A DNA stretch of 64,000 nucleotides from Dendrobium chrysotoxum (GCA_019925795.1 CM034313.1:23610932-23674931); one strand, 5' to 3'; counted from the stretch's first letter, positions 11,131 through 22,600 are shown. Program-made: numbers and translations. Notes: a model not told the origin generated them from the letters alone.

Positions 11131-12701
11131 ATGAGGTTAACAGGTGCTAAGAAGCAAAAGTACCTATAAAATTTTTAATTTGTTTAAACTTTAATTAATT
11201 TTATCCCCTTTTAATGATAGCCCTATCTAAGCATGGCCACCTACAAAAAATTTTGATTAGTAGTAGACATCAATATCACTCATAACCTAGGAAAATCTAG
11301 ATGCCCATTACATATCACAAAAGAGAGCAACAAAGCATCCCAAAGTATATCATAACAACCATAACAAAAAACATCATATCCACACAACAATAATTTTTAA
11401 ATTAAAAAAAAAACATATGAAAGAATAATAGAATAACCTAAAGCTAGAGTTGGTTGTCCTAAAAAATAATCTATAGTATGTGTAGCAAGCTGTGTGATTT
11501 GGATGTGCCCTAAGATCATTGCCATTTGAAGTTCTCTACCAATTGGATTTTATTTGTTTAAACTTAAGGGAGATTTAGTTTGAATTCAAATTTTAATGAT
11601 TTCATATTTTTGGATTTATTTTAAGATAGATTTTGAATGTTGAAGTTCATTAATGATTGGTTATTTAAAGTCCTTCATTTTAATTAGCCATTTTGATCAT
11701 CAAGCTCTATAAATCTAATCCACTTATGTCCTCCAAATGAAATCTAACAAAAGGTATGAAGTTTCATTTTATTAATGATTTATTAGTAATCATTTAGGTT
11801 AAGTGGCAATTATCGTTGTTATACCAAAGTCATGAGGCCTGTTTCATCCTCCTTCGGGCTAATAGCCCTGCTTGCCATGGTTTCCAGATAATATACCCCT
11901 ATTTTTATTTTTAATTTTGATTATTGTTCCATTGATTTTAATTTATTTGTTGGATTGATTATTGGATTTTTTATAATTAAAATGGTCTTTGTTACTTAAT
12001 TATCTTTATTCATTTAGTTTGCCTTAAGTTTAACATTTTGATTTTAATTGAGATTTTGAATGTTTCTAATTTTTAATAATTATTAGATTAAATTTTGAGT
12101 TTGATGCAATTGAGTTTGTAATTTTAGGATTTTTATTTATTTAGTTATGATTTTTACAAATTCATCAAATTAATTGAATTAATTAATAGATTAATTAGGG
12201 TATTTTTAGTATATGCACTAAATCAACTCCAAACTTTTTGAAATCTTCACCAGAGGTCAATGATGACTTCTAAGGATGATTATAAGTGTCTAAACTATTT
12301 AATAATTTTATTTATATTTTTAATTATTTTATTTATTTACTTATAATTCTTTTTTGATTTTTAATTATTTTTATTTTTCAAGATTTTGATAGAGCTTTTA
12401 TTTTTCCATCAAAAAGTATTTAATTCTGAGCAGTGTGACACTTTGTATGCATTTTTATGATTTAATTTGAATTATTAATAAATTAAAGAAAATTCTAGGT
12501 CAATTACATGAGGTAATTTTGGATTTCCTAGTTAATAGACCAAATGATCTCCAATCTTTTTGAAATTTAAACCACAAACTTACCAAAAGTAATGGTTTAG
12601 TACCAAGAAGTTTGAAGATAATTAGAGCCCTCCTACAGTTTTAATTAATTCATACAGTAAATTTATCTATACATTTAGAAATTTAAGGAGGTTTAACTAT
12701 T
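11131..12701 (-). mobile_element. Fragment of a Tat/Ogre-like LTR
   Basis: Blocks here match the left LTR in order and orientation: the GCATGGCCACCT block at about 11235 (4083 in the left LTR), the GTTGGTTGTCCTA...GCTGTGTGA block at 11450-11505 (4300-4350), and the TTTTTGAAATC...CCAGAGGTC block near 12240 (5465). It is non-coding. The right end is cut at 12701 where copia gag begins. Confidence 0.55.
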
Positions 12702-13190
12702 GATAGGCTTCCCTTACTCAAAGCAAAGCATATTAGAAGAAAACTTATTAAACTTACCATTTTTACCTTTTCTCTTATTGAAGTGGCACTTGCATTTGCA
12801 TTTTGGGATAATCATATATTGGTATGTCATCAATGCAATGTCTTTGCTCCCATCAGCTCCTGAATCACTACTATCGGTGTCATCATCTTTTAATGTCGTT
12901 GTCCTTTCTTTGTTTCGGCCACCCGCATCTGAAAGCTTTTGGCTTGCATTTTGTTTGTAAGAAATTAGAGAGCCCAAAAGATTATCAATAGAGTAAAAAT
13001 TAAGATTTTTTAATTCAGATATAACAACAAATTTAGCATCATAAGAATCAGGCTGACAACATAATATTTTGTTAACTTTTTTAAAATTAGAAATCTCCCT
13101 ACCCAAGGCATGCAAAGAAGTGATTATCTTGGTGAACCTAATATACATATCGAATATTAACTCACTAGGTTTCATACAAAAAAGTTCATA
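12702..13190 (-). pseudogene. Copia gag middle fragment with part of the zinc knuckle
   Basis: The open frame starts MKPSELIFDMYIRFTKIITS on the minus strand, which is the UBN2 part that follows the N-terminal gag piece in this family. It continues with an Asp/Ser-rich linker and a Lys/Gly-rich segment, then NMLCFE and a stop where the CCHC zinc knuckle (CX2CX4HX4C) should continue with C-G-K-P. The 13190 end stops at TTCATA, exactly the homologous position where the other gag fragment begins at 8168. The low end breaks inside the zinc knuckle at 12702. It is a rearranged piece of a SIRE-like element, not a gene. Confidence 0.8.
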
Positions 13191-13792
13191 CTCCTGGTTG
13201 AGCTAGGATTTTTACCTTATAGAGGAATAAATTATTGATCTTAAGAAAGCCCTCATCCTTTTCTTCCAAGCTTAAGATCAACATTGGCAGTATTATTTTT
13301 TTTAAAGCATCAATATAAAAGGATAAATTATATAGGAAAAAATAATTACAATGGAAAATGTTTTCTCTTCATATTTTTAAAACATGCTAGCTACAATTTC
13401 TCTCTTCGAGTCTTCTTATTTTAAATCATCATATAATCCTTTCATTATCAATATTATTAAAGATATCCTTATCAATATTTGTAATCAGACAATCATTCAT
13501 CTAGGAGTCTCCTATATGATTGCGTAAATGATAATTTACAATCTTTATAGTTGAGAATGCCCATTTGATTGTTTATATAATAAATGGAAAAATTAAAGCA
13601 ATCTTTATAAGGAGTGCCAAAGGATAAAATTCATTATTCTTAGTCTTCACCAGCTTTAGAGCAACTTCTCCAAGTCCTTTCAAATTCATAAATGCAATGC
13701 TGGAACACATATAAATAATAAAATTATCAAGTTGTTGTCTACTATGATTAGTTCCATATTTGAAAATTTTGAAGGATAAAACTTTGTCAATC

Positions 13793-13812
13793 TTATCAAT
13801 TGTGTCTTATTA
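13793..13812. repeat. Target-site duplication of the RTE LINE, left copy
   Basis: Twenty bases (ttatcaattg...cttatta) are identical to 16973-16992. The copy abuts the ACAACA-type simple repeat that forms the LINE 3' end. Confidence 0.93.
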
Positions 13813-16800
13813 CAACAACAACAACATCAAGCCTTTATCCCACTACGTGGGGTCGGCTACATGAATCCTTTTTTCTCCATTGTGTCCTATTAAAAGTCAA
13901 ATTCTCGTTTAAATCTAATAAAGAAAGATCATTTCTAATATTTTCTAACCAAGTCTTTTTAGGTCTACCTCTACCTTTCTTAACATAAGTCAAATCTAAG
14001 ACCTCTACTTTCCTAACCGGGTCATCGGGAGGCCGCCGTTTTACGTGACCAAACCATCTAAGGCGACTCTCTCTAATCTTATCTTCCACTGGAGCTACTC
14101 CAACCTTTTCACGAATATGCTCATTTCGTATCCTATCTCTAAGGGTAAAGCCACTCATCCACCTGAGCATCCTCATCTCAGCAACACTTAACTTAGAATT
14201 ATGCTTCTCTTTTAATGGCCAACATTCAGCACCATAAAGCATTGCAGGTCTCACCACCATCTTATAGAATTTTCCCTTAAGTTTGAGGGGTACTTTTCTA
14301 TCACACAATAAGCCCGATGCATTCCTCCACTTCAACCATCCAACTTGGATTCTGCTGATAATATCCCCATCTATATCACCATCTCTCTGAACAATAGATC
14401 CAAGATATCTAAAATGTGTACTCTTATTAATGACTTGATCGGCCAAAGTCACAATGCCCTCACTAGGTCTATTATTACTAAAATTACACTCCATATATTC
14501 CGTTTTAGATCTACTCAAGCGAAAACCTTTAGACTCTAAGGTTGACCTCCACAATTCTAGTTTACCTTCAACTCCCTCTCTAGTCTTATCAACAAGAAGA
14601 ATATCATCAGCAAAAAGCATACACCAAGGTACATCCTCTTGCAAATGTCTAGTGAGAACATCGATGACTAAAGCAAAAAGATAGGGGCTTAAGGCTGATC
14701 CTTGGTGTAATCCAACCGAAATAGGAAAATACTTAGTCAAACCACCTTGTGTTTGAACACAAGTAATAGCTCCTGCATACATATCTTTAATGATTTGAAT
14801 ATAAGCGTTATTAACTTCTTTCTTTTCAAGAACTCTCCATAGCACTTCTCTTGGAACTTTATCATATGCTTTTTCTAAATCAATAAATATCATATGTAAA
14901 TCCTCCTTATTCTCTCTATATTTCTCCATCAAACCTCTTAATAAATGTATGGCTTCCATAGTAGACCTACCCGGCATAAATCCAAATTGATTTTGAGAAA
15001 CATTAGTATCACGCCGCAACCTATGCTCCATAACTCGTTCCCATAGTTTTAAAGTATGACACATTAACTTAATTCCTCTATAATTCGCACAATCTTGTGC
15101 ATCACCTTTATTCTTAAAAATAGGGATTAACACACTCATTCTCCACTCATCTGGCATCTTTTTAGTCTTCAAAACAGTATTAAAAAGTTTAGTAAGCCAA
15201 GAAATTCCTTCATCTCCTAAGCATTTCCACACCTCTATTGGAATATCATCAGGTCCAACAGCTTTTCCACCCTTCATTTTCTTTAAAGCCTCTCTAACTT
15301 CGGTTTTACTAATACGCCGATAAAAACAGAAATCTTTATTTTCATTTAAGGTGCTAAGGTCACTACAGTCAATTTTATTTTCACATTCTTCATTAAAAAG
15401 TTTAGCAAAATATCTCATCCACCTTTGTTGAATATCATCTTCTAAAAAAAGTACTTTTTGATCTTCATCCTTAATACACTTCACTTGAACTAAATCCTTA
15501 CTACTCCTATCTCTTTGTTTGGCTAGCTTATACATATATCTTTCTCCCTCCTTAATATCTAATCTATTATATAAATCACTAAAAGCTAAACTCTTTGCAT
15601 CACATATTGCTTTCTTAGATTCCTTACGTGCCTCTTTATATAATTTCCAATTATCAGAATTTTTACAATTAAACCAATTTTTATAACAAATCTTCTTATT
15701 TTTAATCTTTTCTTGCACATTTGGATTCCACCACCAACTATTTTTACTATTAGGAGCTTTTCCCTTTGAAACTCCAAGCACATCTTTTGCAATATTCTTA
15801 ATATTACTAGCCACTTTTTCCCACATAACATTAGCATCCTCATGCACAGACAAAATCTTAAGATCTAAAATCTTACTCTCAAAAATATTTTTGTTAATAT
15901 TCTTTAAATGCCCCCATCTAATCCTAGGAAAACGTTTTACTTTATTTTTTAATTTCTTCCCCATTATCTTCAAGTCCAAAACTAATAAACGATGTTGGGT
16001 ACATAAGTTTTCACTCGGAATAACTTTACAATCTTTGCAATCTAAACGATCTAATTTCCTTATAAGAAAATAATCAATCTGAGTTGTACTATATCCATTT
16101 TTATAAGTAATGAGATGCTCATTCCTTTTCTTAAATAATGTATTAGCAATTAAAAAATCATAAGCTAAACAAAAATCTAATATGGACTTACCACCTTCAT
16201 TTGTCGTTCCAAACCCATGGCCACCATGAATGCTTTTAAAATCATCTACCTCTCTACCAACATGTCCATTTAAATCTCCTCCAATAAAAACTCTTTCTTC
16301 AAGAGGTATCTTTTGTATTAATTCTTCTAAGTCATTCCAAAATTTTAATTTTGAATCCATATCCAAACCCACTTGAGGAGCATAAACACTTATAATGTTA
16401 ACAATCTTAGCATCAACAACAATCTTTAAAGCTATAATTCTATCTCCAATTATATTAATATTTATAACATTATCCTTCAAACTCTTATCTAAAATCACAC
16501 CTACACCATTTCTAGTACGACTCCTACCCGAATACCAAAGTTTAAATCCTAAACTATCAATCTCCTTAGCCTTCTCTCCAACCCATTTAGTTTCCTGAAT
16601 GCACATAATATTTATCTTCCTATGAATCATAATATCTATTAATTCCATTAATTTTCCTGTAAGGGAACCTATATTCCAAGTTCCTATCCTAATTTTAGTT
16701 TCATGGACTAGCTTCTTTGCCCACATCCGTCCTTGATGTGGTAACCCTTGCCTATTTAACACTACACCCGGGCGGCGGTGCAGCGGCCCTTGCACACTTG

Positions 16801-16972
16801 TCGCTGTATTCAGGCCATACAACGCGTCGCTTCCAGGGGACGCCCTAGCATTAACACAATTTCTTAAAGGATTCATGTCATTATTATTCGACAAGTTTTA
16901 CGCTGGCTGTCGACTACCTAACGCAACCCTCCACTTTTCTCATCCAGGACTTGGGACCTGGCAACGGCAGTG
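13813..16972 (-). mobile_element. Nearly intact RTE-type LINE
   Basis: A complete 3.16-kb non-LTR retrotransposon lies between two perfect 20-bp target copies. Its 3' end is the (TTG)n short repeat on the minus strand (13813-13826) instead of poly-A, as is typical for RTE. The 5' untranslated part (16895-16972) is short. One ORF fills nearly the whole element. Both the target duplication and the ORF are intact, so this is the youngest-looking insertion in the left half. Confidence 0.93.
13835..16894 (-). CDS. RTE LINE polyprotein: AP endonuclease plus reverse transcriptase
   Basis: The 1019-residue ORF is uninterrupted. Residues about 65-310 are an apurinic-like endonuclease: GTWNIG (71-76), QETKW (100-104), GGDLNGHVG (205-213), TQIDYFL (271-277) and TQHRL (299-303). 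Residues about 525-800 are the reverse transcriptase: the AVGPDDIPIEVWK box (545-557), FIDLEKAYDKV (670-680), GLHQGSALSPYLF (728-740) and the catalytic FADD (761-764). The protein nicks the target and copies the element RNA onto it (target-primed reverse transcription). The last residues (DSCSRPHVVG) differ from the usual plant RTE ending RIHVADPT. Dropping one A from the A6 run near 13880 gives that ending, so there is a terminal +1 shift. Start: first ATG in the frame. Length fits the family. Confidence 0.95.
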   Translation of the reverse strand: MSNNNDMNPLRNCVNARASPGSDALYGLNTATSVQGPLHRRPGVVLNRQGLPHQGRMWAKKLVHETKIRIGTWNIGSLTGKLMELIDIMIHRKINIMCIQETKWVGEKAKEIDSLGFKLWYSGRSRTRNGVGVILDKSLKDNVININIIGDRIIALKIVVDAKIVNIISVYAPQVGLDMDSKLKFWNDLEELIQKIPLEERVFIGGDLNGHVGREVDDFKSIHGGHGFGTTNEGGKSILDFCLAYDFLIANTLFKKRNEHLITYKNGYSTTQIDYFLIRKLDRLDCKDCKVIPSENLCTQHRLLVLDLKIMGKKLKNKVKRFPRIRWGHLKNINKNIFESKILDLKILSVHEDANVMWEKVASNIKNIAKDVLGVSKGKAPNSKNSWWWNPNVQEKIKNKKICYKNWFNCKNSDNWKLYKEARKESKKAICDAKSLAFSDLYNRLDIKEGERYMYKLAKQRDRSSKDLVQVKCIKDEDQKVLFLEDDIQQRWMRYFAKLFNEECENKIDCSDLSTLNENKDFCFYRRISKTEVREALKKMKGGKAVGPDDIPIEVWKCLGDEGISWLTKLFNTVLKTKKMPDEWRMSVLIPIFKNKGDAQDCANYRGIKLMCHTLKLWERVMEHRLRRDTNVSQNQFGFMPGRSTMEAIHLLRGLMEKYRENKEDLHMIFIDLEKAYDKVPREVLWRVLEKKEVNNAYIQIIKDMYAGAITCVQTQGGLTKYFPISVGLHQGSALSPYLFALVIDVLTRHLQEDVPWCMLFADDILLVDKTREGVEGKLELWRSTLESKGFRLSRSKTEYMECNFSNNRPSEGIVTLADQVINKSTHFRYLGSIVQRDGDIDGDIISRIQVGWLKWRNASGLLCDRKVPLKLKGKFYKMVVRPAMLYGAECWPLKEKHNSKLSVAEMRMLRWMSGFTLRDRIRNEHIREKVGVAPVEDKIRESRLRWFGHVKRRPPDDPVRKVEVLDLTYVKKGRGRPKKTWLENIRNDLSLLDLNENLTFNRTQWRKKDSCSRPHVVG

Positions 16973-16992
16973 TTATCAATTGTGTCTTATTA
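16973..16992. repeat. Target-site duplication of the RTE LINE, right copy
   Basis: It is identical over 20 bases to 13793-13812 and directly follows the LINE 5' end. Confidence 0.93.
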
Positions 16993-18003
16993 AATGTTAA
17001 AAATGAATCACACATATTCAGGCATTCTATCGAAATAAGTAGTTCTTTATTTATTTCATTAAATATGTTGTTGAGCTCTTGAAGGTACATTTCTATCATA
17101 GTATAAAATTATTCAATTTGATAATGATGTCTATTTATGATTATTTCAGTATTTCTCCTTGATCTGCCTTGCATTATAAAAGCATCAACCATAATTATAA
17201 CAATTATATTATTTGCCTCACAAAATAAACAAACATCCTAAAACAAAATATCCCAACCATCATCTCTCATATTTTGGATCCTTTTCATAGACACTTTTAT
17301 CAAACTCATAGCATTTATGATGTCTTGGTCCTTTCTCTATAGCACATATAATACCTCATTTTGACCCCTAACACAGCCTTCATCATATGCAAATTGGAAA
17401 CAAATTCAAAGCATTATATAGAATCATGAAGGGCGTATGCTTCACCTTTTTTCTCACCACTTGAACCATCCTGTATTATTATCTCAAAAAGCTCAATGAT
17501 TGATCCAAACAAAAGTATTATATAGATAAGCAATCCATAATGCAAACCCCAATATATATCTCCAACATGTTGAAGAGCAACTTCTTGATTTGAGCCTCTT
17601 CCAATGGATACTTCGCCATTTTTTAGTTGTATAATGATCTTGTTATACTATTTTTGTTGTACTATTTCTCCTCTTTTGTATGAACCTTTAGTAATATTTA
17701 TCAAATTAAAAACCATATTGAAATATGGAGCAACTTGGGCATAATTTTAGCAGCAGCACTAGTGCTAGTTGTGGTTGTTATGTACAACAGTGTATGTAAA
17801 TGGAAGAGCAATTATCTTTCATAATCAAAGCTTTGTGCACATTAAACTCACCATGCATGTTGTAAGCTCCATCACAACCTTGGCCACATAATCAAGATAT
17901 ACTTAATCCATATTTTGCAAAAGTGATTCAATGGCCTTTTGTAGAGTTGAAGTAGATGTATCATCTGTATGCATAATCCCAATAAAATGCTCAATAACAC
18001 AAC

Positions 18004-18006
<3 letters not shown>

Positions 18007-18045
<39 letters not shown>
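18007..18045. repeat. (TA)n microsatellite inside the hAT pseudogene
   Basis: About 20 TA units lie between the codons for VAITLRYI and KGCVIEHF of the DUF4371 region. On the minus strand it reads as Ile-Tyr repeats and keeps one long frame open. Confidence 0.9.
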
Positions 18046-18047
<2 letters not shown>

Positions 18048-18480
18048 TAATGTAATTGCAACTTGTTTTTTAGCTGACATATCATATGATTCATCAAATA
18101 AAATTGTGAATAACTCATTTCCTAGTTCATTGATTATGATATTTGAAGTCTCGACAATATATAGCGACATTTATGATTTCTTTCTGGATTTCCAAAGCAA
18201 TGAGTTTCTTATTTCGTGAGGCTTTCTGTAAATAAAAAATCATGATCTGGAGCCTGACATGGTCCTTTCTATAAATAATATCTTCGCATCGTATCCCTCC
18301 CATTTGAGTGATAATCATAAATTTTTTTTCTTAACCAGATCTAAATGGATTTCATAAAAATTTAGTTCTAAATGAGTTTGTTCGGATTGTGCATTATTAT
18401 CACTGCAAATATTATCACAAACATCTACTTCATTTTTCATTTAAAATATCTTTCCATTACTCATATATATAAAAAAATAG

Positions 18481-20720
18481 TTAGTAAATTTAATACTAAA
18501 ATATTTAATTTCACCATATCCAAATGTGACCATTAAAAATAAAAGCTAACTTTAACCATAGATTGCATTCCTCCCATCACAGTTCATAACTCCAATATAT
18601 TTATATCACTTTTATAAACATCCTATAAACAAAATAAAATGAAATGTGATAAATGAGTTAATGCAATAGCAACAATTTTAATTTAAATTATAAAGCAATA
18701 TTATGGTCAATCCTATAATAAAGGTCACAAGTTATTACTTTAGCTTCCAACATTATTTCGACACTATAAAATAAGATCGTATAGAGCTTTAACCTGCGGG
18801 TTTTAATTATAAAAATTTGCATCAACAAGATTCTTTTATTCAACAGTACTAAGCTTGTTTTCTAACACAAGTAGTACTACAAAGAGTACTAACAAAGACT
18901 CAGTGTCTTCTCCTATATCGCTTGATCTATCTGCTAATGCACCCTCGATTAGCCAGTTCTTAAGTGTTTGAATGATTTATAAATTTTCTCTCATAGAATC
19001 CAGAAAATGCCATGTGACTTGCGATGCTTTAGATGAGTTAAAGTTTAAGAGAGAAGTAGAGATTTAAACATTTTTTGATTTTTTGTTGAATTTTTTTTGT
19101 TGTTCTTGTGATGTAGTTAGGGAAGAATGTTTACATTTATTTTATTTTGAGTTGGATCTTTTGCCATGGAGATGATATTGGAAGCAAACTTCCTTTTTTT
19201 TGCTTTTTTTTGCCATGGAGATGATGTGTTTTTTTTGTTCTTTTGAATTTTTTTTTAGTTATTTTGCCATGGACATGAGGTTGGAAGCAATGTTGAATGT
19301 ATGAGTTAATTCGCTTCAAGGATTTCATAAGTAGGTAACTCCAAACTCTCTTTCAAACGAATGCTACCCTCTTGAATCATCTGTTTTATGGGAGTTGTCC
19401 GAATCAAATTCATAACTGGTGAATACATTATTTCATGACTTTCTGGATGTTATATATATATATATAACATGCAGAAAATCATGAAATAATGATAGAAATA
19501 ACAAAGATGATAATGACAAGACTAACTGATAGAATAACACATCTTTATAGCTCAAGTCACATGCCTTCAATCAAATCTGTCACAGCAACTTCGGTATCCA
19601 ATGCCACCGAATAGCCATTTCATCTAATTTTTATAAAAATGTAATTCATGTAGGTCGCCCGTTCAATAGACGACTTATATAAGTCGCCAATTATGATGGC
19701 AACTTACTTCAATCCTAATTTTCTCAACGGATAACGACTGTCTGACTCAGCTTTGCCTAGTCAACATAGTTTGCCTTTTGAAGGGGCGGTTATATCTAAT
19801 TTTAAATTTTTTTAAAACATACTTAAATGTTTAATATAAGAACTAAGTGTGCTTAGTCAAAAAATTTTCCCCAAAAGATAACGGTAGCTTATGTCTACAT
19901 AAGAAATAACTTGCTCAAAAGTTTAGTCCTTATCTTCTTTTATAAAATAAAAGAGACCAATATTAAATTCTCAAAAAGATAAGGATGGAATCTGTCTCAT
20001 GTGAAAGCAGTTTTCTTTGTAATAATATTCTCCCAGAGAAGCACGTTGCTTTATGATTGATCCCATTTGGTGGCTGGTATTAATGCACTGAGACTAGTTG
20101 GCATGTGGGTGGAAGGGAAAAAGCTAACAATCAACCACGTGCATTTCCCTCCATGTCTCCCATGCAGTGAGATCTATTTGGAACAGTTTTTTTTTTTACT
20201 GTTTTTTAAAATAATTTTTTATAAAAAAAAATTATTTTTTATATTAAAAATTTATTTTAAGAAACATAAAAAAATTCATCCCAAATAAAATTTTAATAAC
20301 AGATACTAAAACTAACCGTAATCCGTATATTAAATTATCCCAAAAAAAAAAAAAAAAAAACTAATTATTATCCCTCGTGCTTCTCTTCTAAGAAAATTAC
20401 AGTCAACAATGTCTTTAATTTTTTGTGGTTAATAACCTCATCTCAGCCATGCATCATCAATAAGCTCATCCCGACTATCAATTAACGTTACTAAATATTT
20501 ATTGAAGTTATGTTTACGCTTATAACTACTGCTAGCATAATATTCATTGGTCAGTCAATATAATTATAAGCTAAGAAAAATATGTAGCGAAATCAGCATT
20601 ATATATCTACTAGATTTTGATATTTAGCATAACAAGAAATAAAGAAATGAGGTCAACTATGCTTTAAAAGGTTTTCGTTTTTGTGGTTGTGCTGATTCAA
20701 CCGCAAAAGATAACAGTATC
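18481..20720. other. Gene-free interval
   Basis: I see no supportable gene. It holds a short imperfect tandem repeat around TTGCCATGGA (19161, 19211, 19264; about 50 bp apart), a perfect 16-bp palindrome at 19671-19686, (TA)n at 19451-19466 and poly-A/T-rich tracts at 20190-20360. The part next to 18480 may include the 5' end of the hAT element. Confidence 0.6.
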
Positions 20721-20725
20721 CACTC
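20721..20725. repeat. Target-site duplication (CACTC), left copy of the LARD-like element
   Basis: CACTC directly precedes the LTR terminus TGTTGCG at 20726 and is repeated at 26357-26361. Confidence 0.9.
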
Positions 20726-22002
20726 TGTTGCGTCCTGGAGTATTCGCGGCGGTAGAGAAATATAAAGCTTAACGTCTTAGCATTATACGAATATACGGCA
20801 CGCAATCAGATAAGAGAGAGAGGGTGTAGTACTCATAAGAGACACCAGAGTTTTACGTTGAAACCCCTGAAAGGGGGAAAAACCACGAGGCCTGGCCCAG
20901 TTTGAATGAATCCACTAGTATTTGCAGTTGATCATAAATGAGACCCTCCATTTGGGGGAAGGACTTGGCTTGCTATAGCCAATATACATCATAGAGAGTG
21001 CATTACATGGTAGGAATTAATATATACATGCTTGTTGGGTCGGCTGACCATAGTTGGCAGGCGACGGAGGTTGGAAGGATCGTAGTTGGCGGGAGACAGT
21101 GGTCAGAAAGATTGTTGTCTGGTGATGGAGGTCAGAAGGATCTTAGTTGACAGACGTTGTAGGTCAGGAAGATCATAGTCAGCTGGAGACAGGCGTCAGA
21201 AAGACCATAGACGTAAGGCGGTGGTTTGGCAAAAGTTCGAGCCTTAGGTGGTGGTTAGGCAGATGTCCAGGCCTCTGGTGGTGGTCTGGAAGATGTTCGA
21301 GCCTTAGGTGTTGGTCCAGCAGAAGTTCGAGCCTTAGGTGGTGGTCCGGCGGAACTCAGAGCATCCCGACGAAGCTCAGGACGCTAGGTGGTGGTACGGC
21401 GGGACTCAGGGCGTCAAGTGGTGGTTCGGTGGAACTTCGGCGATGGTCGAGGAGGAGAAAGAAGGCAAGAGCGATCTTCTTTCTCTTCCTTCTTCTCTCT
21501 TGGCTTCGATCCCCCCTTTCAAGAGGAAATGTGATTCTATTTATAGAATTCTCGAGTGGCATGGCTTGTAAATAAGTGGAAGATCAAGGGTAAATTGGGA
21601 GTGGTTCATATGGACGGCCGATCTTGATTCTTGCGGTCATACACCATTCAATAGACCTTTGACTATCTTAATGATATCAGAATTTGATGATCTTAGGCTC
21701 ATTGGATTTGTCTGATCGAGCCGCTTGATTCGACTATAAGCATGTTATGATTGGAGACTGTTTGGTAACCCAAATTATGGTTTGATCCTTCCAAAAGTGC
21801 TTCGAGTCTTTGATTTGGGCCCATTTGGGCTCAGATTGGGCCTATTTTGGTGCCGTCGGGTTTGTATTTTCGAGACGCTCAGTTCGACTGTAAGTTTGTA
21901 GAATTTGGAGTTCAGATGGTCACCGAATTAATTTTCAAAGTTTCCAACTTGATTTTGCTTCGTGATTCGTGCCTGGCCAAGTTAATTTTTTGATGATATA
22001 CA
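20726..22002 (-). repeat. 3' LTR of the LARD-like element
   Basis: It begins TGTATATCATC on the minus strand at 22002 and ends ...CAACA at 20726. It contains a GC-rich run of about 28-30-bp repeats (21225-21440; units ending GTGGTGGTCCGGCGGAA) and a TATA box at 21537-21545. It is matched by 25069-26356. Confidence 0.92.
21537..21545 (-). promoter_or_regulatory. TATA box in the 3' LTR
   Basis: The minus strand reads TATAAATAG, followed downstream by a purine-rich leader with GAGAGAAG sequences. The same box occurs in the 5' LTR. Confidence 0.65.
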
Positions 22003-22018
22003 GTTGCCCCACTATTTT
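22003..22018 (-). other. Polypurine tract of the LARD-like element
   Basis: The minus strand reads AAAAATAGTGGGGCAAC directly before the LTR start TGTATATC. This is where plus-strand DNA synthesis would start. Confidence 0.7.
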
Positions 22019-22101
22019 TGGACGTTGAATCTTACAAAGTTCAAAAATACATAATATAGCCTCTAAGGAATTTTTTGTGCGATCCAGATTAAGAAAATAA
22101 T

Positions 22102-22600
22102 CCACTTAATGATGCCCTTTTGAATTCTAAAAATTAATGAATTTTTATTAATTTTAAGTGGCTCTTCATCTCTCCCTCATCATTATTCCACTTGATGATG
22201 CTATTTTGAATTATAAAAATTAATAAATTTTTATTAATTCAAAGTGGCTATTCATCTCTCCCTCATTATTATTCCACTTAATGATGTCCTTTTGAATTTT
22301 AAAATTAATGAATTTTCATTAATTTGAAATGGCTCTTCATTTCTTCTTATCATTATCCCACTTAATGATGCCCTTTTGAATTCTAAAAGTTAATAAATTT
22401 TTATTAATTTGAAGTGGCTCTTCATTTCTTCTCATCATTATTTCACTTAATGATGCCCTTTTGAATTCTAAAAATTAATAAATTTTTATTAATTTGAAGT
22501 GGCCCTTCATCTCTCCTCATCATTATTCCACTTAATGATGCCCTTTTGAATTCTAAAAATTAATAAATTTTCATTAATTTGAAGTGGCTATTCATCTCTC
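22102..22600. repeat. Tandem array 1, about 85-bp units, six copies
   Basis: Units begin CCACTTAATGATG and end near GAAGTGG...CATTATT, starting around 22101, 22188, 22274, 22360, 22444 and 22529. Each unit contains ATTAATAAATTTTTATTAAT and ends in AAGTGG, the complement of its CCACTT start, so each can fold as a hairpin. Confidence 0.9.

Larger units (their letters stand above)
13383..18480 (-). pseudogene. hAT transposase pseudogene (ZMYM1/TTF-like), split by an RTE LINE
   Basis: Translating the minus strand from about 18270 downwards gives, with many stops and shifts, the plant TTF/ZMYM1-like hAT transposase. A DUF4371 core includes LFTILFDESYDMSAK (about 18080) and KGCVIEHFIGIMHTDDT (about 17960). 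Later come QRKDQDI-like (about 17330), RGRSRRN and LQELNNIFNE (17060-17170), and the hAT dimerisation region with LRNHIGDS*MNDCLIT (about 13500). Removing the LINE at 13813-16972 with one target copy restores one reading frame from NKTQLI into TKFYPSKF, so the LINE entered the coding exon. A (TA)n tract (18007-18045) sits inside the DUF4371 region. The N-terminal zinc finger was not found. Terminal inverted repeats were not identified, so the transposon limits are unknown. The 13191 side abuts copia gag. Confidence 0.8.

Noticed and set aside
19671..19686. Perfect 16-bp palindrome CGACTTAT/ATAAGTCG as a transposon end or operator
   Set aside because: It is single, with no paired copy at a second end and no target duplication seen.
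21147..21575. A 142-codon plus-strand ORF with Trp-Ser-Gly-Arg repeats, and its partner at 25692-25928
   Set aside because: It lies wholly in the LTR of the LARD-like element, over the 28-30-bp repeats, and is antisense to the element.
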